Origin: CAMLJR01 sp964500675
GTDB lineage: Bacteria > Pseudomonadota > Gammaproteobacteria > Pseudomonadales > CAMLJR01
NCBI GenBank assembly: GCA_964500675.1
Contig: CAZCNY010000011.1
Span: 1 to 64,000, forward strand
Direction of reading: 5' to 3'
DNA length: 64,000 nt
The position numbers and the translations under genes were made by a program. Numbering within the stretch: the first letter of the stretch is position 1; every line of letters starts with the position of its first letter. Positions 16,074-23,502 of the stretch are shown here, one piece after another. The notes beneath the pieces were generated by a model. The model searched no databases. It saw nothing but the letters and a program-made list of their open reading frames with translations, and had not been told where the DNA came from.

Positions 16074-17555
16074 CTATCGCTGCCGCTGGCCGTGCAGCGC
16101 CAACAGCGCTGCGGTCGCGGCGCGGTAATCGCCGGCTTGCGTGATCGCGCTGACCAGCGCGCAATTGCCGACCCCCGTCGCGAGCACGGTGGCGGCTCGC
16201 GCATAATCGATACCGCCGATCGCGCACAACGTATAGGCCGGTTTCAACAAATCGCACCAGAGCCGCAATTGCGCGAGCCCCTGATCGGCGAATTTCATGG
16301 CTTTGGTTGTCGTGGGGAAAATCGGACCGAGCGCGAGATAACTCGGATGCAAACCGTGGGCGCGCGCGAGTTCGTAATAACTGTGATTGCTCACGCCCAG
16401 ACGCAGACCCGCAGCGCGAATCGCGGCGATATCGGCGGTATCGAGGTCCTCCTGTCCAAGATGCACGCCGTAAGCGCCGTGCTTGATCGCGAGTTGCCAA
16501 TAATCGTTGATGAATAAACGCGTGTTGTAACGTCGGCATAATTCGATGGCGCGCACGATTTCCAATTCGATTTCGACCGGCGCTTTATTTTTCACACGCA
16601 ATTGAATCGTCGTGACACCGAGCGGCAGCAGGCGCTCGATCCATTCCGCCGACGGCATCACGGGATATAAACCGAGCTCGCCGCCGCAATCGAGAAACGG
16701 CGGATTTTCTGCAGCGGCAAAATGTTTAGTCAGTATTGGAAAATCGTCGAGTGTTTGCGGCCACCCCGTGTGCGCAACCGGACCGGGGCCGCCGCCGAGC
16801 TGCCGCGCGGCGCGCAGCCCCGCGCTCACCGACATTTTCGCGAGCACGAGCGCATCCTTGAGCGCATAACCGCGCGCGATCGCAGCGGTGATCGCCGACG
16901 CCAATGTGCAGCCGCTGCCATGCGTATGAATCGTATCGATGCGTGGACCTTTGAGCCAAAACGCATCGACACCATCGGTCCAAAAATCGTGACAATGTTG
17001 CGCGTCGTGATCGAAATGCCCGCCGGTAATGAGCACCGAGCGCGCACCGAGCGCCGCCAAATCGCGCGCGGCATTTTCGATTTCCGCGGGCGAACGAATT
17101 GCGCGATTCAACAGCGCTTCGGCTTCGTGCCGATTCGGCGTGATTAAATCGGCGCGCGGCAATAATTGCTCGCGCAAAATAACGCCGGCCTCGCCATCGA
17201 GCAGCGATTCGCCGCTGCTCGCCGTCATCACCGGATCGCACACGACGAAGCCCGAATAATCCGCGAGATATTTCGCGACGCAACGCACGACCTCGGCGCT
17301 CGCGAGCATACCGAGCTTGATCGCGCGCGCGGGCAAATCGCTGTCGAGCGCATTGATCTGCGCAGCGAGCGCTTTGTGCGAGGCGACTTCGACATGACCG
17401 ACCGCGAACGAATTCTGCGCGGTGAGCGCCGTGATGACGCTGCAACCGTGCACACCGAAATCGCGAAACGTGGCGAGATCGGCTTGAATACCCGCGCCGC
17501 CACCGGAATCGGAACCCGCGATGGTCCAAACGATCGGTATCTTTTTTTCAAGCAT
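16074..17555 (-). CDS. thiDE: bifunctional HMP(-P) kinase / thiamine-phosphate synthase
   Basis: This 493-residue fusion covers two steps of thiamine synthesis. Residues 1-260 are ThiD (IAGSDSGGGAGIQADLATF at the N-terminus; GSGCTLASAITAAIARG near the active site), which phosphorylates hydroxymethylpyrimidine phosphate. Residues 290-493 are ThiE (TTIQLRVKN, LFINDYWQLAIKHGAYGVHL, GLRLGVSNHSY, YLALGPIFPTTTK), which joins the pyrimidine and thiazole to give thiamine phosphate. The linker is short, so this is a true fusion in one frame. It is the last gene of the thiC-thiO-thiS-thiG-thiDE operon, 47 bp after thiG, and should fall under the riboswitch upstream of thiC. Confidence 0.96.
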   Translation of the reverse strand: MLEKKIPIVWTIAGSDSGGGAGIQADLATFRDFGVHGCSVITALTAQNSFAVGHVEVASHKALAAQINALDSDLPARAIKLGMLASAEVVRCVAKYLADYSGFVVCDPVMTASSGESLLDGEAGVILREQLLPRADLITPNRHEAEALLNRAIRSPAEIENAARDLAALGARSVLITGGHFDHDAQHCHDFWTDGVDAFWLKGPRIDTIHTHGSGCTLASAITAAIARGYALKDALVLAKMSVSAGLRAARQLGGGPGPVAHTGWPQTLDDFPILTKHFAAAENPPFLDCGGELGLYPVMPSAEWIERLLPLGVTTIQLRVKNKAPVEIELEIVRAIELCRRYNTRLFINDYWQLAIKHGAYGVHLGQEDLDTADIAAIRAAGLRLGVSNHSYYELARAHGLHPSYLALGPIFPTTTKAMKFADQGLAQLRLWCDLLKPAYTLCAIGGIDYARAATVLATGVGNCALVSAITQAGDYRAATAALLALHGQRQR

Positions 17556-17602
17556 GGTTAATTTTCAAAACGACGCTTTTCAAAAAACAATTTTTAAAAA
17601 AA

Positions 17603-18388
17603 CTATTTTTGATGCCAAAAAGGTGTTCCTAAAACCGGGGTGCTCGGCTGCGCAGTTTGGCGTTCGGGCATCGCACCGGCGCGATAACTTTTTCTTCCCG
17701 CTTCGATCGCTTCGCGAAACGCCTGCGCCATCAATACCGGATCAGCCGCCTGCGCAACGGCGGTGTTGAGCAAAATGCCGTCGTAGCCGAGTTCCATCGC
17801 CTGCAGCGCGTGCGAGGGTTTGCCGATACCGGCATCGACAATCAACGGCACATCGACAATGCGCTCGCGAATGGTTTGCAGCGCGTATGGATTCATCAAA
17901 CCGCGGCCCGTGCCGATCGGCGCACCCCACGGCATCAACACTTCGCAACCCGCATCGCGCAGACGCTGACACAAGACGAGATCGTCGGTACAGTACGGAA
18001 ATACGTTAAAACCGAGTTGGGTTAATTGCCGCGCGGCTTCGAGCGTGCCGAACGGATCGGGCTGCAAATTGTAATCGTCGCCGATCACTTCAAGCTTGAT
18101 CCAATTCGTCTCGAAAATTTCGCGCGACATCTGCGCGAGCGCTACCGCTTCTTTCGCATTGCGGCAACCCGCCGTGTTCGGCAACAACGCACAATTCAAC
18201 CGTTTGATAAAATCCCAGATCGCATTGCCGCCGCCTTCGCGCGGATTTTGCCGGCGCAGCGACACCGTGACGATTTGCGCGCCGCTCGTCTTGATCGCAT
18301 CGCTCATCACTTGCGGCGATGAATACAATGCTGTGCCGATCAGAAAGCGACTGGAAAATGTTTTTCCGTAGAGCGACCAGCCGTTCAT
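17603..18388 (-). CDS. thiG: thiazole synthase
   Basis: The 261-residue ThiG is a TIM barrel that makes the thiazole phosphate ring from deoxyxylulose phosphate, dehydroglycine and thiocarboxylated ThiS. Visible marks are FLIGTALYSS, PNTAGCRNAKEAVALAQM, the catalytic Lys in WIKLEVIGD and the phosphate loop LMPWGAPIGTGRG. VDAGIGKPSHALQAMELGYD follows. It starts directly after the thiS stop. The C-terminal 15 residues (AQPSTPVLGTPFWHQK) extend slightly beyond the family core. Confidence 0.96.
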   Translation of the reverse strand: MNGWSLYGKTFSSRFLIGTALYSSPQVMSDAIKTSGAQIVTVSLRRQNPREGGGNAIWDFIKRLNCALLPNTAGCRNAKEAVALAQMSREIFETNWIKLEVIGDDYNLQPDPFGTLEAARQLTQLGFNVFPYCTDDLVLCQRLRDAGCEVLMPWGAPIGTGRGLMNPYALQTIRERIVDVPLIVDAGIGKPSHALQAMELGYDGILLNTAVAQAADPVLMAQAFREAIEAGRKSYRAGAMPERQTAQPSTPVLGTPFWHQK

Positions 18389-18592
18389 TCAACCTCCAGC
18401 CACCGGCGCCACAACATCGAGCTTGTCGTGCGCCGCTAAAAAATAATTTTCATAGTCACTGCGCGCGACAAACTCGCTGTTCACAGCCACTGCAATGCGG
18501 GCGCAATTAAAGCCGCTTTCGCTCAGCACCGCCGCCAGCGGCTGTTGCTCATCGACTTGTTTGTGTTCGCCATTAATAAATACGTCAATCAT
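18389..18592 (-). CDS. thiS: sulfur carrier protein ThiS
   Basis: The 67-residue ubiquitin-like sulfur carrier ends in the Gly-Gly tail (VVAPVAGG) that becomes the thiocarboxylate delivered to ThiG. It has the beta-grasp pattern MIDVFINGEHKQVDEQQPLA, then RIAVAVNSEFVARSDY. The gene abuts thiG with no gap. No thiF adenylyltransferase is present in the window, so activation must rely on an enzyme encoded elsewhere. Confidence 0.95.
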   Translation of the reverse strand: MIDVFINGEHKQVDEQQPLAAVLSESGFNCARIAVAVNSEFVARSDYENYFLAAHDKLDVVAPVAGG

Positions 18593-18602
18593 AACAACCG
18601 GC

Positions 18603-19673
18603 TCAATTCATCACGCGCACGATCGGATGTGTCACATTGCCTTCCAGCGTTTGCAAGGCGACATCGAGCACATACGGCGACAGCAGAAAGCCGTGGCGAT
18701 ACAAACCGTTCACGCGCAACAAACCCGGCATGCGATCGATGCGCGGCAGATTATTCGCGAATGCTGGCCGGCAGTTGGCGAAGGCATCGAGCACATTGGC
18801 CTCGGCAAAACCCGTGTGCACGCTGTAGAGCGCCGATTGCAATTCGAGACTCGAACGCACCGTGATCGGCGCGAGCGATTCGCTTTCGATTTGCGTCGCG
18901 CCGATGACATACACATGAGCGCGTTTCGGCGCGATATACAATTGATAGCGCGGATGCATGAGCCGCACGGGACGCGACAAATTCACCTCGGGCGCATGCA
19001 CCCACAACACTTCGCCGCGCACGCCGCGCAAGTCCGGCAGTTGCGGTTTGGCGCCAAAACCGCGCGCATCGATGGCGAGGTCGAAATTAAAAGTCTCGTT
19101 ACCGCAATCGATTCGACCGGAAGACACCGCAGTCACATCCACTCGCTCGTGCCACTTGGCGCCGCGCTCGCGAATCGCGATTAACAACGAATTCAGTAAC
19201 TCGCGATTATCGAGCGTACCTTCACCGTTGAGATAGAGACCGCTATCGAATTGCGCTAATTCAGGCTCGAGCGCACGCAGCTGTTCGCGATCGAGCGTAT
19301 GCACATGCAACATGTGCTGCGGCACCGCGCGCTGCAGCAACAACTGAAAATGTTCGAGATTAGCGCGATCTTGCGCATGTGCGATCACGACACTGCCGAG
19401 CTGCTGAAAATAAATATCGCGCTGCGTGTCGGCTTTTAATTCAGCGAGCAATTGCGGCCAGCGCGCCAGCGCCGCACAGCCCCAATCGAACACCTCGCGC
19501 TCGCCGCCGACAACCTCGCTGTACGGCGCGAGCATCGCGGCGGCAACGCGCGCTGCCGATAGACTTCCCGTACTCGAATCGCGATCGAACAGCGTCACGC
19601 GATGACCGCGGCGCAGCAGTTGCCACGCGAGCAACCTGCCGATCAAACCTGCGCCTGCGATGCCGATGTTCAC
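18603..19673 (-). CDS. thiO: glycine oxidase ThiO
   Basis: The 356-residue FAD-dependent amine oxidase supplies dehydroglycine for the thiazole ring. The dinucleotide-binding N-terminus reads NIGIAGAGLIGRLLAWQLLR, with DRDSSTGSLSAARVAAAMLAP in the DAO family position. The C-terminal part has YVIGATQIES and the closing motif VNGLYRHGFLLSPYVLDVAL typical of ThiO. A gene for this oxidase rather than thiH indicates the aerobic route. It sits between thiC and thiS with only short gaps. Confidence 0.95.
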   Translation of the reverse strand: MNIGIAGAGLIGRLLAWQLLRRGHRVTLFDRDSSTGSLSAARVAAAMLAPYSEVVGGEREVFDWGCAALARWPQLLAELKADTQRDIYFQQLGSVVIAHAQDRANLEHFQLLLQRAVPQHMLHVHTLDREQLRALEPELAQFDSGLYLNGEGTLDNRELLNSLLIAIRERGAKWHERVDVTAVSSGRIDCGNETFNFDLAIDARGFGAKPQLPDLRGVRGEVLWVHAPEVNLSRPVRLMHPRYQLYIAPKRAHVYVIGATQIESESLAPITVRSSLELQSALYSVHTGFAEANVLDAFANCRPAFANNLPRIDRMPGLLRVNGLYRHGFLLSPYVLDVALQTLEGNVTHPIVRVMN

Positions 19674-19676
19674 GAT

Positions 19677-21617
19677 TTAAACCCGGTGATAAATCGCACT
19701 GCCTTGCGCTTTAAATTCTTCCGATTTGTGTTTCATTTCCGCTTCGACATCGATCATGCGAATTTCTTCAGCACCATCAACGCTCTCGCCGAGCGACGCA
19801 GCGTAATCCCTGACGTCTTGCGTAATTTTCATCGAGCAAAATTTCGGGCCGCACATCGAGCAGAAATGCGCGACTTTGGCCGATTCCTTCGGCAGCGTCT
19901 CGTCGTGGTATGAGCGCGCGGTATCGGGATCGAGGCCGAGATTGAATTGATCTTCCCAGCGAAACTCAAAGCGCGCCTTACTCAAAGCGTTATCGCGAAT
20001 CTGCGCGCCGGGATGACCTTTCGCGAGATCAGCCGCATGTGCCGCGATTTTGTACGCGATGATGCCGTCTTTCACATCATCTTTATCGGGCAGGCCCAAA
20101 TGCTCTTTCGGCGTGACGTAACACAGCATCGCGGTGCCGTACCAGCCGATCATCGCTGCGCCGATTGCGGAGGTGATGTGATCGTAACCCGGCGCGATAT
20201 CGGTGGTGAGCGGGCCGAGCGTGTAGAACGGCGCTTCGTCGCAATGTTTTAATTGCTCGTCCATGTTGGCCTTGATCATGTGCATCGGCACGTGACCGGG
20301 GCCTTCGATCATCACCTGCACATCGTGCTTCCACGCAATCTTCGTCAACTCGCCGAGCGTGCGCAGTTCACCGAATTGCGCTTCGTCATTGGCATCGGCA
20401 AGCGAGCCGGGACGCAGACCATCGCCGAGTGAAAACGACACGTCGTACGCTTTCATGATTTCGCAAATGTCTTCAAAGTGCGTGTAGAGAAAGTTTTCTT
20501 TATGATGCGACAGACACCATTTCGCCATGATCGAGCCGCCGCGAGAGACGATACCGGTCATGCGTTTTGCGGTCAGCGGTACATAGCGCAATAAAACGCC
20601 GGCGTGAATCGTGAAATAATCAACGCCCTGTTCGGCCTGTTCGATCAGCGTATCGCGGAAAATTTCCCACGTTAAATTTTCGGCGATGCCGTCGACTTTT
20701 TCGAGCGCCTGATAAATCGGTACGGTGCCGACCGGCACCGGCGAATTGCGGATAATCCATTCGCGCGTTTCGTGAATATTTTTGCCTGTCGACAGATCCA
20801 TCATCGTGTCGGCGCCCCAGCGAATACCCCAGGTGAGTTTCGCCACCTCCTCTTCGATCGAAGAGCCGAGCGCGGAGTTGCCGATATTGCCGTTGATTTT
20901 GACGAGGAAATTGCGGCCGATAATCATCGGCTCCAATTCGGTGTGATTGATATTGGCGGGAATGATGGCGCGGCCGCGCGCGATTTCATCGCGCACAAAC
21001 TCCGGTGTAATTTCGTGCGGAATGCTGGCACCCAGTGAATTCCCAGGATGCTGCTGATTCAGCAACGCGTTGTTCTCGAAAACCTGTGCGCGCGCAAGAT
21101 TTTCGCGAATCGCGATATATTCCATCTCCGGCGTGATAATGCCTTTGCGCGCGTAGTGCATCTGCGACACATTCATGCCGGCTTTGGCGCGGCGCGGCTT
21201 GCGTTTTAAATCAAACCGCAAATGTTCAAGCGCAGCATCGTGCAAACGCGATTGCGTGTAGCGCGAAGTTTCGCTGGCGAGCACTTCAGTATCGTCGCGT
21301 TCGATGACCCATTGCTCGCGTACGGGCGGCAGGCCTTTGCGAATATCGATTTGTACTGCCGGATCGGTATACACACCGGAACAATCGTAAACGCGCAGCG
21401 GCGGATTTTGTTCGAGCGCGGCGTTGCCGTCCTTGCCGGCGATCGGTGTCGGCGTGAGTTTGATTTCGCGCATCGGCACACGCATATCGGAGCGACTGCC
21501 GGTTAAATAAATTTTGCTGGAAGCGGGTAACGGTTTTACCGATGCAGCATCAACCTGCGCGCTATCGCGAAGCTTTTTTTGAGATGGTGAGTTTTGCGTC
21601 TGGGCGGGTGGAGTCAT
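19677..21617 (-). CDS. thiC: phosphomethylpyrimidine synthase
   Basis: ThiC is the radical-SAM enzyme that rearranges aminoimidazole ribotide to hydroxymethylpyrimidine phosphate. At 646 residues it has family length. It contains MHYARKGIITPEMEYIAIRE, GNIGNSALGSSIEEEV, WGADTMMDLSTG and IEGPGHVPMHM. The C-terminal cluster site CSMCGPKFC binds the 4Fe-4S centre. Start ATG 21617 stands behind GAGGAAATG. It is the first gene of the thiamine operon and lies 87 bp behind a TPP riboswitch on the same strand. Confidence 0.97.
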   Translation of the reverse strand: MTPPAQTQNSPSQKKLRDSAQVDAASVKPLPASSKIYLTGSRSDMRVPMREIKLTPTPIAGKDGNAALEQNPPLRVYDCSGVYTDPAVQIDIRKGLPPVREQWVIERDDTEVLASETSRYTQSRLHDAALEHLRFDLKRKPRRAKAGMNVSQMHYARKGIITPEMEYIAIRENLARAQVFENNALLNQQHPGNSLGASIPHEITPEFVRDEIARGRAIIPANINHTELEPMIIGRNFLVKINGNIGNSALGSSIEEEVAKLTWGIRWGADTMMDLSTGKNIHETREWIIRNSPVPVGTVPIYQALEKVDGIAENLTWEIFRDTLIEQAEQGVDYFTIHAGVLLRYVPLTAKRMTGIVSRGGSIMAKWCLSHHKENFLYTHFEDICEIMKAYDVSFSLGDGLRPGSLADANDEAQFGELRTLGELTKIAWKHDVQVMIEGPGHVPMHMIKANMDEQLKHCDEAPFYTLGPLTTDIAPGYDHITSAIGAAMIGWYGTAMLCYVTPKEHLGLPDKDDVKDGIIAYKIAAHAADLAKGHPGAQIRDNALSKARFEFRWEDQFNLGLDPDTARSYHDETLPKESAKVAHFCSMCGPKFCSMKITQDVRDYAASLGESVDGAEEIRMIDVEAEMKHKSEEFKAQGSAIYHRV

Positions 21618-21704
21618 ATTTCATTTCCTCGCAGGTGAAGACGGCGAGGAGCATCGGAGCGATGCGACAAGTGGTCGAGACCCTGATGGTGACAACCAAT
21701 CTTG

Positions 21705-21797
21705 TTTCCTACGCCGGCACTATCCGGATCAGGTACGGCGGGTTCGCAGTGGCGATCTCAGCTCGGCTCGAATGAGCAGGGCACCCCGACAAGATGG
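21705..21797 (-). promoter_or_regulatory. TPP riboswitch (THI element)
   Basis: On the minus strand the leader reads TCGGGGTGCCC, then GCTGAGATCG, then ACCTGATCCGGATAGTGCCG and GCGTAGGAAA. These are the conserved P2/J3-2 (CTGAGA), P4-P5 (ACCTGATC..GGATA) and closing (GCCGGCGTAGGGA-like) blocks of the thiamine-pyrophosphate aptamer. It lies in the thiC leader and should shut the thiamine operon when TPP is plentiful. The roughly 85 bases between the aptamer and the thiC start would hold the expression platform. Confidence 0.95.
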
Positions 21798-21844
21798 TGG
21801 GCAGTCTACGACGTGATACTGTGCTTGGCAATGCGCCTTTTTAA

Positions 21845-21869
21845 TCCCCCCTCCCGCCGGGAGAGGGGA
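21845..21869. repeat. CCCTCCC/GGGAGAGGGG hairpin element
   Basis: The C-rich arm ending CTCCC, the spacer GCC and the arm GGGAGAGGGG form an imperfect hairpin 8 bases after the ampE stop. It resembles the perfect hairpin CCCTCTCCC-GGA-GGGAGAGGG at 38062-38082. That suggests a dispersed intergenic repeat; it may also act as a weak terminator. Confidence 0.55.
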
Positions 21870-21876
21870 GAATTGT

Positions 21877-22740
21877 TTAGCGAAGCATCTGCAACAACGC
21901 GAACATAACCAACCACGCGATCGCGCTGCGCGCGAGTAGCGCATCGAGCTCTTGCAACTCCGCGACCGCACGCTCGGGAAAATAACTGCCGTCGGCCTCG
22001 GGGTCGGCAATCATGCCCGTCAACGCGTGCTCGGTATATGCTACCAGCAACTGTGGAATAGCCGTGAAACCCACCAGATACTCGCGCCAGGCACTGAAGC
22101 ACGCAACGAAATTACCCGTGATGGCAAACGCCAAACCCAGAATGCGCGCGGGCAACCATTCGATCCATTGCAGCCATTCGCGAAGCAACGCGCGCTCGCT
22201 GTCCGTATGACTTCGCTCCCGCATCAAATGCAACAAGCGATAAAACAAAGCCGCCCACGGGCCGAGAAAATAAAACCAAAACACCACCGCGAACCAGCGC
22301 TCGAACGCCATGTACAAAACACCGCGGCGTACTTGTGCATGCAGATCGCCCGCGGAAGTCAGCGGTGCCTGCGCATCGAACTCGAACACGCGCGCCGCTT
22401 CTTGATACGCAGCCTCGAAATCGCCGCGCTGCCAGCACGCGAGATACGCGTTGAGCTGGGCGCGAAATTCACCGCGGCCAAGGCTGTACAACAATACCGT
22501 CAACTCCAACACGAACAGCGGAATTCCGGCCCAGTGCGGCGCGAGCAGCCATTCGATTGCGGCAATCAACGCACACGGTAGCGCGCAGATCAGCAGGGCG
22601 CGCGGCATTTCGGATAATGCGGCGAGCGCCGCCCCGGCCCGCAAACGCCACGCGACGAGCCATTCGTCGCGCTGAAACGCTGCCGGAAATTCGATGTTAT
22701 GCAGCAGTGCCCACGCAATCAGAATGACGAGAAATTCCAT
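21877..22740 (-). CDS. ampE: regulatory signalling modulator AmpE
   Basis: The 287-residue inner-membrane protein is of AmpE type. It opens MEFLVILIAWALLHNIEFPA and contains DEWLVAWRLRAG and FRAQLNAYLACWQRGDFEAA. A block RRGVLYMAFERWFAVVFWFY and LGPWAALFYRLLHLM follows. Four hydrophobic segments are evident. AmpE accompanies AmpD in peptidoglycan recycling and beta-lactamase signalling, but its reaction is unknown. It follows ampD by 30 bp on the same strand and is probably translated from the same mRNA. Confidence 0.93.
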   Translation of the reverse strand: MEFLVILIAWALLHNIEFPAAFQRDEWLVAWRLRAGAALAALSEMPRALLICALPCALIAAIEWLLAPHWAGIPLFVLELTVLLYSLGRGEFRAQLNAYLACWQRGDFEAAYQEAARVFEFDAQAPLTSAGDLHAQVRRGVLYMAFERWFAVVFWFYFLGPWAALFYRLLHLMRERSHTDSERALLREWLQWIEWLPARILGLAFAITGNFVACFSAWREYLVGFTAIPQLLVAYTEHALTGMIADPEADGSYFPERAVAELQELDALLARSAIAWLVMFALLQMLR

Positions 22741-22770
22741 GATTCGGTCCGCTCACTGATTTAATGATTT

Positions 22771-23346
22771 TTACTTTTTACTTATCCCAAGCAGCCGCTC
22801 ATAGCGCGCCCAATCGAACGCGGGACCGGGATCGGTTTTGCGTTCGGGCGCAATATCGCTGTGGCCGACGATCCGGTCCGGCGTGAGATCGGGAAAATAA
22901 TCGCACAATAAATGCGTCACGCGCGCCAGTTGCAGATACTGCTCGTCAGTGTAAGGCAGCGTATCGGTGCCTTCCAGCTCGATGCCGATACTGAAATCGT
23001 TGCAATTGTCTCGCGCTTCATAACACGATTTTCCGGCGTGCCAAGCGCGATCATGCAGCGATACGAATTGCGTAATTACGCCAACGCGGTCGATCAGCAG
23101 ATGCGCCGACACCGCCAACCCATGTAAATCCGCGAAGGCAGGATCGGCCGCGCAATCGAGCCGGTTGCAGAACAGCGCTTGCACGTAACCACCGCCGAAT
23201 TGTCCGGGCGGCAAGCTGATGTTGTGAATCACGAGCAGATCGACCGCGCCGGACGGGCGCTGATTGTAATTGGGCGAGACGCAATGCCTAATCGACCCCA
23301 GCTCACTCGCGCCGTGGAGCCAGCCTTCGCTATCGACTAGTAGCAT
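22771..23346 (-). CDS. ampD: 1,6-anhydro-N-acetylmuramyl-L-alanine amidase
   Basis: AmpD cuts the stem peptide from anhydro-muropeptides in the cytoplasm during cell-wall recycling. It thereby lowers the inducer of AmpR-controlled beta-lactamases. The 191-residue protein is an amidase_2 domain with zinc ligands His41 (VIHNISLPPGQFG), His162 and Asp172 (VGHSDIAPERKTDPGPAFDW). SPNYNQRP and YEARDNCNDFSIGIELEGTD are also characteristic. There is no signal peptide, as expected for the cytosolic form. Upstream, 23347-23502 holds only a C-rich CCCCCTTTGATTAAAGG hairpin-like element. Confidence 0.96.
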   Translation of the reverse strand: MLLVDSEGWLHGASELGSIRHCVSPNYNQRPSGAVDLLVIHNISLPPGQFGGGYVQALFCNRLDCAADPAFADLHGLAVSAHLLIDRVGVITQFVSLHDRAWHAGKSCYEARDNCNDFSIGIELEGTDTLPYTDEQYLQLARVTHLLCDYFPDLTPDRIVGHSDIAPERKTDPGPAFDWARYERLLGISKK

Positions 23347-23502
23347 GAAATAAAAATCGTGAACATAAATAATCGCGCCACCCCGATCTCACATGGATCA
23401 GTCTGTGCGGATCATACACGCAATTTAAATCTCTCCTCACCCCCTTTGATTAAAGGAACCTGAAGGTCCTAACAGGGGCGGCGAGCAACGCGCGCGCGAG
23501 AA

